A stretch of DNA of 64,000 nt from Emticicia sp037153985 (GCF_037153985.1 NZ_JBBAYI010000016.1:34545-98544), one strand, 5' to 3'; numbered from the stretch's first letter, positions 34,267 through 43,020 are shown. The notes: a model not told the origin generated them from the letters alone. Numbers and translations are program-made.

Positions 34267-35220
34267 ATGAAAAAGAATGTTTTAAAAATGGCATCGCTTA
34301 GTCTGGCCTTAGGGTTTTTGATTACAGCCTGTAACAAAGACATGACGAGTGATTCTCTTACGCCGGATTCGCAGGCAGCAGCTGTTGTAGCCGATAACCA
34401 GACTATTCAGGATGAGTCGGAAGATGCCTACGAATTGGTTGATGACATTACCTTTTTGCCTTTTGGTGGGCGGAATTTCCGTGAAACCGGTGCCGACGAT
34501 AAAGGGCATCCTAACGGGGGGGGGCATTTCCCGATACTAGGTGCAGGCTGGGACAGGCCCTGGAAAGGAAAGCTTGACGATGATTGCGCAAACGTAACCA
34601 AAACCGTTGCCAATAATCTTATTACCATTGTTTTTGATTACACTGGAGTAAGTACCTGCGACGACAAAGCCGTTGGCGGAAAACTGACTATCACAATGCC
34701 TGTTAAACCCGATTCAGGTTTTTCAGGTACGCTTACACGTACTGTCAATTATGAAAATCTGAAGAGAGACACGCTCATTCTGAATGGTTCGCATACCATT
34801 ACTACTACCGTAGCAAATGGCAAAGCAACTGCCAGTGAGAAACTTACCAATATGTCAATTACCAATACTAATACAAATAAGGTAATTACCTACACCAGTA
34901 CAAAGAAACGTACTGTTGATAACAAAGGGACTGCCACAAAAGATGACGATGAGTCACAAACTACGGGTAGTACCAATGCCAAGTCAAGTGATGGTACCGA
35001 GTTTACGGCCAATATTACCAAAACATTAGTTGTGAAATACGCCTGTCAGGAATCAAGAGGTTTTCCTGTGAGCGGAACTATCGAAATCAAGCCTTTCACG
35101 GGCGATTCAAAAGTTGTCGATTATGGAGATGGTACCTGTGATTTAAAATACACAGTTACTACTAACGGTGTAACAGTAGAGAAAGAAAAGACAAAACCAA
35201 CAAAGAGAAAAAAAGGTTAG
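34267..35220 (+). CDS. Hypothetical lipoprotein
   Basis: This 317-residue protein has a lipoprotein signal with lipobox ITAC (Cys22). A Gly/His-rich patch around residues 80-95 (GHPNGGGHFP) is followed by a beta-rich region of Thr-rich repeats such as KTVANNLITI and ITNTNTNKVITYTSTKKRT. The end is Lys-rich. I do not recognise a domain. The gene is preceded by 272 A+T-rich bases and followed by a good terminator, so it is monocistronic. Confidence 0.65.
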   Translation: MKKNVLKMASLSLALGFLITACNKDMTSDSLTPDSQAAAVVADNQTIQDESEDAYELVDDITFLPFGGRNFRETGADDKGHPNGGGHFPILGAGWDRPWKGKLDDDCANVTKTVANNLITIVFDYTGVSTCDDKAVGGKLTITMPVKPDSGFSGTLTRTVNYENLKRDTLILNGSHTITTTVANGKATASEKLTNMSITNTNTNKVITYTSTKKRTVDNKGTATKDDDESQTTGSTNAKSSDGTEFTANITKTLVVKYACQESRGFPVSGTIEIKPFTGDSKVVDYGDGTCDLKYTVTTNGVTVEKEKTKPTKRKKG

Positions 35221-35241
35221 TAATACGTTTAAATATGTTGG

Positions 35242-35275
35242 AAAGTGTTGCCTGTTTTTGGCAACACTTTTTTTA
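35242..35275. terminator. Intrinsic terminator after the lipoprotein gene
   Basis: AAAGTGTTGCC pairs with GGCAACACTTT and is followed by further T residues. It lies between convergent genes. Confidence 0.88.
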
Positions 35276-35293
35276 TTTTAAGGCATAGTGTAT

Positions 35294-35995
35294 TTATGCG
35301 TGTGTTTTTTCGATTCGGAAAAACATTATACCCACAATAATCAGCCATACCAGCCAGAGTGTGCTGCCAATAAAACCTGCCATGTTCCACACCGGAAAAT
35401 CAGGCATAATGGTGGCAAATAATTCGGCCTGAGCCATTAAATAAATAACCGAGCTTATATAGCCTAAGAGGTTTACCCATCGCGGAAACAGCTTTAACTG
35501 GGCAAAGGAAAAAGAAATAAGGATTGTCCAGATAATGGTAAATAATTGCCCCAGATATTCTCCCAAAATAACACCCCCAAACTGATGAATGGTTTTGAAC
35601 GATACCACAGCCGCTGCGCGGGTGGCTTCGTCTGTGGCCTTCACGAAGGTCTCAGCAAAAATAGGCACAACGAATGTCCAGCGTAAAAGGCCAATCATTT
35701 GCACTATTAGCCCGATAACCCCTATAATGGTTGCTACACGCACAAGCGGAGCTTTACTTTCATATTTCTGGCCAATCATGATATAGGCAGGAATCAGCGG
35801 AATACCTGTAATGGCAAAAGCAAACCATGTCCAGATTAAGGTTTTTCCGCCCTCATGAAACCTCGTCAATACAACAGAGGTTTCTTCACGCAAAATATCA
35901 GGATATTGAAAAATAATGGTTAGCAAGGTATATGGAATAAGAACCGCAATTGCACCCGCAATTAAGAAGCTCCCGATAATATGATTTATTTTCAT
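35294..35995 (-). CDS. DUF4386-like six-helix membrane protein
   Basis: A 233-residue protein with about six membrane segments that resembles the DUF4386 family (HHxG-free short form, with LIPAYIMIGQKYE after the second helix and a long amphipathic linker near 105-130). Function of the family is unknown. The start at 35995 gives a four-base ATGA overlap with the stop of the upstream NAD-dependent epimerase-like gene, so the two are translationally coupled. It is the last gene of a five-gene minus-strand run that begins with a Crp/Fnr regulator. Confidence 0.7.
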   Translation of the reverse strand: MKINHIIGSFLIAGAIAVLIPYTLLTIIFQYPDILREETSVVLTRFHEGGKTLIWTWFAFAITGIPLIPAYIMIGQKYESKAPLVRVATIIGVIGLIVQMIGLLRWTFVVPIFAETFVKATDEATRAAAVVSFKTIHQFGGVILGEYLGQLFTIIWTILISFSFAQLKLFPRWVNLLGYISSVIYLMAQAELFATIMPDFPVWNMAGFIGSTLWLVWLIIVGIMFFRIEKTHA

Positions 35996-36936
35996 GTTGT
36001 TTTTTGGAGAGATTGATACCATTGGAGTGTTTCCTGAATGATAGTTAAATGATTAGTATAATGATTACCAAAACGACTTACATATTTGTGATGGCTGACC
36101 AGATACGGATATTCAAACTGGTAAGCCAGTTCGTAAAGTTCTTTCAGTAAAGGGTCGAACAAACCGGCTAGCCTGACAACAAACTTAGGTAATATCATAA
36201 CTTTAGCTTTTTTACCTGTTTCTGCTTCAAAATGTTTAATCCACTGGTTCAGGTTCAGGGCCGGAGCATTAGGAACATGCCATATTTGTCCGAAAGTATC
36301 ATTAGCAGTTCCGACATTAATCATGGCTGTGGCAAAATCTCTGATGTAAGTAAAAGTATGAGGAAGCAATAAGCTACCAGCTAACATAATGGTGTGCTCC
36401 TGATGTAACCTTTCCAGGAAATTCAGACTAAAAACCCCCTTGTGTATTCTTGGGCCTATAAAATCGGCAGCTTTAACAAAAGCCACCCGATTACTTATTG
36501 TTTTATTGGCCTGTAACAAAGTCTTAATAACAGAAGCTCTTATCTGCCCTTTTTTAGAAGTAGCTGTATGAGACATACTTTCGGTCATTTCCTGCCCCCT
36601 TACATTTCCATAAGAATAAAGGTTATCGGCAAATACCAGTTTAGCCGATGTTTGCTCAAGTGCAAAAGCTAGCGCCGAAGCAGCGGCCGGATAAAACTCG
36701 GCCCAGAGTTGATAAGGTACATCTGTACAACTAAAAATCACTTCTGACTCCCGAGCAATGTTTTCCAGTTGTTGTTTATTGGTTACATCTGCCCCGATAA
36801 GTTTTACATTTTTGGGGAGATTGATGTTTAATCTCCCCTGTTTGTTCACTAATAATATGTTTTCTGTTGGGTTATTACGGAGTAAAGTCTCCATAATTGT
36901 AAGCCCTAGCTGACCCGTTCCTAAGATAGTTTTCAT
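35992..36936 (-). CDS. NAD(P)-dependent epimerase/dehydratase-like protein
   Basis: The 314-residue protein has a Rossmann start with MKTILGTGQLGLTIMETLL, fitting the GxGxxG nucleotide-binding loop, and an extended SDR layout: FSCTDVPYQLW, VFADNLYSYG, and an AADFIGPR region near 155. The classical YxxxK active-site pair is not obvious, so catalysis is uncertain and a nucleotide-binding reductase or regulator is possible. It overlaps the DUF4386-like gene by four bases and is 13 bases downstream of the small secreted protein gene. Confidence 0.75.
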   Translation of the reverse strand: MKTILGTGQLGLTIMETLLRNNPTENILLVNKQGRLNINLPKNVKLIGADVTNKQQLENIARESEVIFSCTDVPYQLWAEFYPAAASALAFALEQTSAKLVFADNLYSYGNVRGQEMTESMSHTATSKKGQIRASVIKTLLQANKTISNRVAFVKAADFIGPRIHKGVFSLNFLERLHQEHTIMLAGSLLLPHTFTYIRDFATAMINVGTANDTFGQIWHVPNAPALNLNQWIKHFEAETGKKAKVMILPKFVVRLAGLFDPLLKELYELAYQFEYPYLVSHHKYVSRFGNHYTNHLTIIQETLQWYQSLQKTT

Positions 36937-36949
36937 TGATAAAAGTATT

Positions 36950-37408
36950 TTAAAAGAAGAAAGAATAACTTAGGCCGGGTGTCGGATTTATCTTCAGGCT
37001 TTCACCTTTTGCTGCTACGGCTATACCACCGATTCTGAAATTTAATCCTTTCCAAATCATCCATCTGAAACCAGCTTCAACACCTAAGGCGTTTTTGCCT
37101 TCGTAGTCGCGGCTGAATCCGCGCAGATAGTTGGCTCCGGCGTAGAACGATGAGGGATTTTCTTTTTTACCCACAGGCAGAAACCAGAGTGTTACTCCTG
37201 CCTTGAAAAAATTAGTGTTTTCGCCAGATTTAAAAGCAGTGGGGTAGTAGCCTGCATGAACAGAAACCTGATGACGACGGTACTCTAACCCAACCGACGG
37301 GTTGCGGAAACCATTAATACTGATTTCGTTTGCCGAGAATTTGCTTTGTGAAAAAGCTGTACCTGAAACAAATAATAATAAGAAAACGAGTAATTGTTTT
37401 GTGTTCAT
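36950..37408 (-). CDS. Small secreted beta-barrel-like protein
   Basis: A 152-residue protein with a signal peptide (MNTKQLLVFLLLFVSGTAFS). The mature part alternates polar and aromatic residues, with GLEYRRHQVSVHAGYYP, NFFKAGVTLWF and a terminal SYSFFF, which suggests a small outer-membrane beta-barrel. No family is recognised. It lies in the Crp/Fnr-headed run, 13 bases upstream of the epimerase-like gene. Confidence 0.6.
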   Translation of the reverse strand: MNTKQLLVFLLLFVSGTAFSQSKFSANEISINGFRNPSVGLEYRRHQVSVHAGYYPTAFKSGENTNFFKAGVTLWFLPVGKKENPSSFYAGANYLRGFSRDYEGKNALGVEAGFRWMIWKGLNFRIGGIAVAAKGESLKINPTPGLSYSFFF

Positions 37409-37460
37409 TTTTGTAATTATTTAGATATTAAATTAAAAATTAAGACATAGCTCTGCCATG

Positions 37461-37481
37461 TATCTGGCTGATTGCCAGATA
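37461..37481. repeat. Inverted repeat between two genes of the Crp/Fnr-headed run
   Basis: TATCTGGC and GCCAGATA pair perfectly around TGATT. It lies in the 96-base spacer upstream of the small secreted protein gene and could be a leader hairpin or processing site. Confidence 0.4.
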
Positions 37482-37504
37482 ACAGGAGTAATTTTTTGAG
37501 AATG

Positions 37505-38599
37505 TTAAAGTTTGTATTTGCCGATATGAGGAAGTACGTCGCCGCCTATATAGAGGTACCCGTTATGTTCTTTTACGGCTCCGGCTTCAGGCATGATTTT
37601 ACCCTGAGTATCAAAGAATGATTGAAGTATTTTGCCATCTGCTGAAATGTGCATAACCATTCCGAATTTTTCCTGTTTGGGTTGCATAAATTCTGGTAAA
37701 GCATAGATTAACTTTTTCATGCCGGGCTTAGAATGAATTTTATCTAGCGCATCGTTTCGTTTTGTAGTAAAACCAAGCCAATAGGAGCCATCTTCTCTGA
37801 TTGAAATTCCGTTCGGAAATCCATGAAGATTATCAATGAAAATCTCAATTTGGCCTGTTTTCTCTCCTTTAAGCCAGTATTTCAGTATTCTGTATCTGGT
37901 TGTTTCTACCAGTAAAGCGTAGCTTTCGTCTTTTGATAAAACTACCCCATTTCCAAAATAAGTACCTCGTATAAGGGTCTTAACCTGATTTGTTTTTGGG
38001 TCATAACAGTAGAAACCGCCGATGGGCTTCATTTCAAGAATTACTTTACGACCATATTGAATGGTGTAAGGAGCAATATCAGAAGTATTTGAAAAATAGA
38101 TTTTTCCGTCTGAAGCAATATCTAAGCCATTAGGAATCAGAAAAGGGTTTTCGTTTTCGTCTCTGTCAGCTAAAAGGGTTACTTTTTTATCAGGACTGAT
38201 GCGAATAAGCCCTTCTTTATGGCTCAAAGCAACCAGATTCCCTACTGAATCAAAATGAAGGCCAGCTACCCAAGATTGAGCATCGTAAAAAACTTCGATT
38301 TTGCCCGTAGTATCAATTTTTAAGATTTTGCCATCATTAAAATTATTTGCCCCAATATGAACGCCACAATACAGATTCCCCGCTTTATCAAAGATAATAT
38401 CTTCGGGGCCATACCAACCATTCAGGCTGATTTTCTGAGATTGAAGCAGGGCCTCGTTAAGCGTGCTTGTGCCTTCAAAGGCTGGTTTGGGCTGCGGCTG
38501 CCATGCTTGTGGGCGGAGCGTACAAGATGAAAGTACGCATGAAAATATAATGACTACTAATAATCCATAAGTATTTAAAATATTGTTGAAATGTTGCAT
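37505..38599 (-). CDS. SMP-30/strictosidine synthase-like beta-propeller lipoprotein
   Basis: The 364-residue lipoprotein (lipobox VLSSC near residue 26) folds as a six-bladed propeller of the SMP-30/gluconolactonase or strictosidine-synthase-like type. Repeated segments such as GPEDIIFDKAGNLYCGV (about 62-78), IPNGLDIASDGKIYFSNT, YGRKVI and GFPNGISIREDGSYWLG support this. It may be a lactonase or a sugar-acid binding protein at the outer membrane; the catalytic residues cannot be assigned with confidence. It is the second gene after the Crp/Fnr regulator. Confidence 0.78.
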   Translation of the reverse strand: MQHFNNILNTYGLLVVIIFSCVLSSCTLRPQAWQPQPKPAFEGTSTLNEALLQSQKISLNGWYGPEDIIFDKAGNLYCGVHIGANNFNDGKILKIDTTGKIEVFYDAQSWVAGLHFDSVGNLVALSHKEGLIRISPDKKVTLLADRDENENPFLIPNGLDIASDGKIYFSNTSDIAPYTIQYGRKVILEMKPIGGFYCYDPKTNQVKTLIRGTYFGNGVVLSKDESYALLVETTRYRILKYWLKGEKTGQIEIFIDNLHGFPNGISIREDGSYWLGFTTKRNDALDKIHSKPGMKKLIYALPEFMQPKQEKFGMVMHISADGKILQSFFDTQGKIMPEAGAVKEHNGYLYIGGDVLPHIGKYKL

Positions 38600-38679
38600 A
38601 TCGTCGTTTGTTTAATGTGACGATGCAAAGTTCGGGTGCAGAAAAAGGCTTTTACTGGACAAATGTCTAAAAAGAAGCC

Positions 38680-39243
38680 CTAGCGTATATTATTTCTTAT
38701 GCGGCTAAGGTGGCGGGGTGTTACACCAAGCATAGAGGCCAAGTATTGTAACGGTATTCTTTGTAGTAGGTGGGGTTCTTCTCTAAGCATTTTTTCATAA
38801 CGTTGTTCACCGCTCAATACAATCAGGTCGTGGCGGGTGGCATCTATACCACAAATTGACTGCTCCAGAAGATTAATGTAAAAATCTTTAAAGAGCGGAA
38901 TTTCGTTGACGAGCTTTTTCAGGTTCACTCGGCTAATCAGAAAAATGGCTCCGTCTGTTAAAGCTCTTATATTTTCTAGCGCGGGTATTTCGCCTACAAA
39001 ACTTAGTACTGAGGCAATAAAGGTATTTTCGATAGAAATATAGGTAGTTCGTTCTTCGCCGTCTATCAGCACGTAATACTGAAACATACCACTATCAACA
39101 AGGCCAATGTATCGGCTTGTTTTGCCTTCTTCCACGAAAGATTCATTTTTTTTGAAATGCTGGAGTTTAAAAGCAGCCACAATCTTCTCCAAATCATTAT
39201 CGTTAAAACCCATTGCGCTAAAGTAATATTTTAATTTTTCCAT
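38680..39243 (-). CDS. Crp/Fnr family transcriptional regulator
   Basis: A 187-residue regulator with a cyclic-nucleotide-binding-like N-terminal domain (about 15-115; KNESFVEEGKTSRYIGLVDSG) and a short C-terminal helix-turn-helix (LQYLASMLGVTPRHLSRIR). It is shorter than classical Crp, as is common in Bacteroidota. It heads the five-gene minus-strand run and probably controls it, although no operator is visible. Ligand is unknown. Confidence 0.85.
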   Translation of the reverse strand: MEKLKYYFSAMGFNDNDLEKIVAAFKLQHFKKNESFVEEGKTSRYIGLVDSGMFQYYVLIDGEERTTYISIENTFIASVLSFVGEIPALENIRALTDGAIFLISRVNLKKLVNEIPLFKDFYINLLEQSICGIDATRHDLIVLSGEQRYEKMLREEPHLLQRIPLQYLASMLGVTPRHLSRIRNNIR

Positions 39244-39437
39244 GAGGTGCGTTGCTTAACAATTAGCTGCTTATAAAACTGGCAAAGAAGAAATACAGAA
39301 TAATAAACCAAAATAGCAGAAAGTAGGCATTAGAAAAAGCCTGATTAAATAAAAATATTTGCAGGTTATGGGTTTTCTTGAAAACATTGGTTTGTTTTTC
39401 AGTAAAAGCATAATGAAAACCCACCTGAACCAGACAA

Positions 39438-39474
39438 ATAAAAAAGCCAGCAGGAGACTTACCTCCGGCTGGCT
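39438..39474 (-). terminator. Intrinsic terminator of the aegerolysin/MACPF-like operon
   Basis: On the minus strand AGCCAGCCGGAG pairs with CTCCTGCTGGCT (one mismatch) and runs into TTTTTTATTTG, 26 bases beyond the stop of the last gene of the operon. It marks the three genes 42935-39500 as one transcription unit. Confidence 0.75.
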
Positions 39475-39499
39475 AAGTAAACTTACCCAAACAAACGTA

Positions 39500-40450
39500 T
39501 TACATAGGCTGCGCAACCCATTCGGGGCCAAAGTCAAATAGGGGAATACCCCTCATTGTTTCTTTCGTAGCAGTTTGTTGGTATATTGTTAAAAAACCAC
39601 TTGTTTTTTCGCTCGATGCTGGGTACAACCTGCCATTAAAATAATAATAATCAACTTTTATTTCTATTGGCATATCCTCAATTACTTTGATATTCAAATC
39701 CTTAATACTTTTTGAAATTTCAAAACTATTGACCGAAAACTTATAATTAGGTTTTTCTGAGTTTCTGTATGGGAACATAAACTGCACTGGTGAAACCCAT
39801 TTTTCGTTACCAAAAATAGCCAGCTTTAAAACTGGGTTGTCAGGATTGACATCCAGCGGAATAAACGGATAAAGTCTGAAATTATCGACCAGACTTTTGT
39901 ATTCATTAAATTCAACACAGAAAAGACCCGGTGTGCTAGTTATAATGGGGTATTTGCTGCCAACTGTGTTGGCGTAATAAGCAGGGCCGTCTTTTTTGTC
40001 TTTGAAAATACAAGAATAACCAATTCTGAAATTTTTAAAATACTCATAGTTCTTGAAAAACGTCTTATACAGTTTTTCAAGACTAGGTATCGAGGATTTC
40101 TTTACCAGCCCATAGAATGATTTAATGAGCGTGTTATAACGGTTTATAATATCCTTGTATTCTCCTTTGTCCAGATAGTTGGTAATACTACTATTCAATT
40201 CAAGACAAAAGTCATAGTATTCGTCGTGCATTTGCTGATAGGTAATACTATAACTTGAGAAAAATTTCAGGTAAGACAAAAACTGCTGACGGGTAATCAT
40301 ATAGATATTAAGTTTGGCTAAATAGCTACTAGTACCCGTGAAGTCTTCAGTAATAGACGGTTTGCTGAGGTTCAATACAGTTTCCCAGTTCTTATATTGA
40401 AAACCCTTTACTACGTAGGTATCATAAGGAGATGTTTTTAGTTTTTCCAT
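39500..40450 (-). CDS. Unknown protein, third gene of the pore-forming candidate operon
   Basis: A 316-residue protein with no signal peptide and no clear membrane segment. The first half is helical and Tyr/Phe/Lys-rich (for example YSITYQQMHDEYYDFCLEL near 68-86). The second half, from about 150, is predicted beta-rich with Pro turns and ends in IPLFDFGPEW. I recognise no family. It starts 14 bases after the stop of the MACPF-like gene and shares the downstream terminator, so it is probably a partner, chaperone or immunity component of that system. This role is inferred from position only. Confidence 0.7.
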   Translation of the reverse strand: MEKLKTSPYDTYVVKGFQYKNWETVLNLSKPSITEDFTGTSSYLAKLNIYMITRQQFLSYLKFFSSYSITYQQMHDEYYDFCLELNSSITNYLDKGEYKDIINRYNTLIKSFYGLVKKSSIPSLEKLYKTFFKNYEYFKNFRIGYSCIFKDKKDGPAYYANTVGSKYPIITSTPGLFCVEFNEYKSLVDNFRLYPFIPLDVNPDNPVLKLAIFGNEKWVSPVQFMFPYRNSEKPNYKFSVNSFEISKSIKDLNIKVIEDMPIEIKVDYYYFNGRLYPASSEKTSGFLTIYQQTATKETMRGIPLFDFGPEWVAQPM

Positions 40451-40464
40451 GATGGTTAAAGGCT

Positions 40465-42090
40465 TTAAGCGTTTTCAATAGTCAGGATATCCTGTATTAT
40501 TTTTAGCGTATAGAAATTCTCTTTTATTCTGGCAAGTTCTTGTTTGTAGTCTTTGAGCGTAGTCGTATTTAGGCAGTCTTTCTTCATTTGAATCAGCAGA
40601 ACCAAATCCTGAAACTGTGCTTCTGTTACAGGGATGGAGGGCAGATTAACCGATAAAAGCAAACTGCTTGATGCCGATGTTTTATCGAAAAGATTTTTGG
40701 CTCTGGTTAATTCCTCAACAATAAGGTCAAGTTCTTTGCTGTAAGAGATTAAAAGATTGGCATAAGTATTAACCATTTTTATCTCGTCACCTTTTAGGGT
40801 TTTTACAAAGTTATCCATGGCCTCATTGGTTGCAAAAGCGGGGTCGTTAAGTAAACTAACCAGATTGCTTTTTACAGCATTTAAGGCTACTTCAAGGTCA
40901 ATGCCTTCTATTTTCTGGATAACGTACAAATATGGCTCAGAGACATCGTTCTTTTTAATGTAGTCAAGATTAATAGCCAGCCTGATAAGGTAGCTTTTAT
41001 CCATGTCATTAATTCGGGCAATGGCTTTTTTACGGTCTTCTTCGGCCTGTGCTTTTTTTGTTTGCTTGTCGGAGTCTGCAATGTATTTTATTTCTTTAGT
41101 AGCAATGTTATACATCTTGATACCCTGAAGAAATTTACGGTTGTTTTCAAGCTCTTCAAAGCTTTTATGCAGGCTGTCAAAAGCAGCTTCGTTGCTTACC
41201 TTAGGGTCTATTTTGGGCGGCTCAGGAATAGCCGGCGGGCTTGGGTCTTTTTCAGGTGCTTTTACATTGGCCCAATCCTTTTTTATAATGTTGTCAACCG
41301 CTGTTTTAAACAAGTCGTTTACCCATGTAGCGGTGGTTGAGTCAACAGGGTAGGTGTCCTGATACGCAGAGAAATTCAGGCTTGCGTTTTTTTCTGAGGC
41401 TTCTTTCAGATAATTAACCGAGCTGCTAATCGAAGTAGCTGTCTGAAATGTAGCACCAAAAGTAAGCTGGTGCTGGTCTTTCGATTTATTGCTGCTTTTA
41501 GAGTGTTCATAAACAATCTGGGCGGCCGAATACGAAATTAAATCAAGCCTGACAATACAGCCTGTTCCGTAGGTATTAATAAAGGTATCATAAGCCCTGA
41601 TTCGTTCAGCAAAAGAACCTGACTCTAAAACTATTTTCCAGTATAAATCGGCCACAGGTTGTTTTAGCGCAGCCACTATTTTATCGTTATTGGCTGCGCC
41701 GTAGTTTAGCTTTACAATTCCGTTGTCAAATTTGTAAAGCATAAAAATTTTCTCGCGGGTTTCGCTTGTCAGGCTGGCTCGTGCCGTAACCATCGAATAT
41801 TTAGCTTCAATGGCACAGGTTGATAAGTTTATTTTGGTGCTAACCCCCAAACCAAGAGCCCAGCTACTTTCGGTTTCGTTGAAAGTATTCTCGGAAGAGT
41901 ATATTTTTTCACTTGAGCCTTTCTGAAAATCAAGCAGCTTAGCTCCGTTTAGTTTGTCTAAATCAAAGATTTCGGCGGTGTCGAGTACCTCATTGTATCT
42001 GACGGGTGTACCAATTTTATAAAGACTATAGGCATTGTTAGGCCTGAGCGCAACTAATTCGTTGTCTCCTTGTTCTATACTTTTGGCCAT
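40465..42090 (-). CDS. MACPF/CDC-like pore-forming protein candidate
   Basis: This 541-residue protein lacks a signal peptide. Residues about 60-275 follow the layout of a membrane attack complex/perforin domain: a strand region (SWALGLGVSTKINLS, 76-90), helical spacer, then DTFINTYGTGCIVRL at 168-182, close to the signature Y/W-G-T/S-H-F/Y, with Gly for His at 177. A Ser/Lys/Thr-rich amphipathic stretch (195-235) and NASLNFSAYQD follow, as expected for a membrane-inserting hairpin and its return strand. The usual Gly-Gly of the signature is not kept. From about 295 to the end is a long helical region. It is 5 bases downstream of the aegerolysin-like gene. Assignment is by pattern, not by search. 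Confidence 0.6.
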   Translation of the reverse strand: MAKSIEQGDNELVALRPNNAYSLYKIGTPVRYNEVLDTAEIFDLDKLNGAKLLDFQKGSSEKIYSSENTFNETESSWALGLGVSTKINLSTCAIEAKYSMVTARASLTSETREKIFMLYKFDNGIVKLNYGAANNDKIVAALKQPVADLYWKIVLESGSFAERIRAYDTFINTYGTGCIVRLDLISYSAAQIVYEHSKSSNKSKDQHQLTFGATFQTATSISSSVNYLKEASEKNASLNFSAYQDTYPVDSTTATWVNDLFKTAVDNIIKKDWANVKAPEKDPSPPAIPEPPKIDPKVSNEAAFDSLHKSFEELENNRKFLQGIKMYNIATKEIKYIADSDKQTKKAQAEEDRKKAIARINDMDKSYLIRLAINLDYIKKNDVSEPYLYVIQKIEGIDLEVALNAVKSNLVSLLNDPAFATNEAMDNFVKTLKGDEIKMVNTYANLLISYSKELDLIVEELTRAKNLFDKTSASSSLLLSVNLPSIPVTEAQFQDLVLLIQMKKDCLNTTTLKDYKQELARIKENFYTLKIIQDILTIENA

Positions 42091-42095
42091 AAAAA

Positions 42096-42935
42096 TTAAA
42101 GTTTAGAGATATTCATTGAACAAGCTCCCAGCGTACCCGTCGATTGCCCCGCGTTACCGGACCCAGTAATTTCACAACTGTAGCCCGAGTTTTGGTCTGT
42201 CAGATAGAATTTGTTTTCGCCAACCGACGGCGAGTCCCAATGTATTTTACAGATAACTTGCCCGTTGGTGATGTTTTCTTTTAGTTCGATAGTTCCCTCA
42301 GTACCCACGGCAACAGACCATGAAGCAGAGGTGAATTTACTAGTAGCGGTACATTTACCATCTGGGAAATCGACAGTCTTAGGAATACTACTCGAACCAT
42401 GTACTACATTGGTAGTACCTTTGATAGAAACGCCATACACACAAATGTTGACACTAAACCATTGTTCGCCCAGCATTTGCTGCATTTTTTTTACTTCCAT
42501 TGTAACAGTATCAACCGTAATATAAGGCTGCATCGGGCTGGTGCCTATAATATAAAGCGTATGAGTACGATGCTGCGAAAGTGGGTGTCGGAGGGTAACG
42601 TTGCTGAATTGTTGCTCTAAATTTGCTTTTTGTACCAATTCCAATGCTTGTGGGAGGTCCATTTTGAGAGGCCATTTTGTTATAACGATGTCTTCAGAAA
42701 ACGGCTCTTTATGTAAAACAGGTTGGGCAAAAGTATCGAAAGAAATGTTTTCGATTGTAATTGAAAAGATGTTCTTATAAGCGAACACAATTCTCATTTT
42801 GTCTAAATCGTCAGGATTCAGTGTAGTTCCTTCGGTTTTCCAGGCATCTACTTCTAATAATAAGGCATCTGGATATACAGCTAAAACTTGTTTGATGCCA
42901 ATGCTGGCGCGGGCAATGAAAGATGGTTTTGACAC
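42096..42935 (-). CDS. Aegerolysin-like protein with N-terminal extension
   Basis: A 279-residue protein read from a GTG codon; an in-frame stop lies six codons upstream and no ATG is available before it. The C-terminal part (about 157-279) resembles aegerolysins such as ostreolysin and PlyA: GTEGTIEL at 211-218, then IHWDSPSVGENKF (231-243), then ITGSGNAGQSTGTLG (256-270), each aligned with the fungal GTTGTFDL, YWDCPWG..N, and SG..L.SGALG pieces. Aegerolysins bind membrane lipids and recruit a MACPF partner to form pores. The first 150 residues are an unrecognised extension not present in the fungal proteins. No signal peptide is visible. The MACPF-like gene follows after 5 bases. Confidence 0.62.
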   Translation of the reverse strand: MSKPSFIARASIGIKQVLAVYPDALLLEVDAWKTEGTTLNPDDLDKMRIVFAYKNIFSITIENISFDTFAQPVLHKEPFSEDIVITKWPLKMDLPQALELVQKANLEQQFSNVTLRHPLSQHRTHTLYIIGTSPMQPYITVDTVTMEVKKMQQMLGEQWFSVNICVYGVSIKGTTNVVHGSSSIPKTVDFPDGKCTATSKFTSASWSVAVGTEGTIELKENITNGQVICKIHWDSPSVGENKFYLTDQNSGYSCEITGSGNAGQSTGTLGACSMNISKL

Positions 42936-43003
42936 GGCAAAATAATTATATTACTTCTTTTCCTTACTCTTTTACAGGTTTTTCAGGAATCACCTTGAGC
43001 CTA

Positions 43004-43011
43004 CAAACCTA
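43004..43011 (-). promoter_or_regulatory. Candidate -7 element of the aegerolysin/MACPF-like operon
   Basis: On the minus strand TAGGTTTG fits TAnnTTTG and lies 69 bases before the GTG start. The expected -33 position falls inside the 44-bp palindrome, where no TTG is present, so an activator may be required. Confidence 0.4.
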
Positions 43012-43020
43012 GACACAAAA

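Noticed and set aside
39271..39537. Minus-strand open frame of 88 hydrophobic residues after the toxin-like operon
   Set aside because: It covers the operon terminator and overlaps the end of the preceding gene; composition looks like chance.
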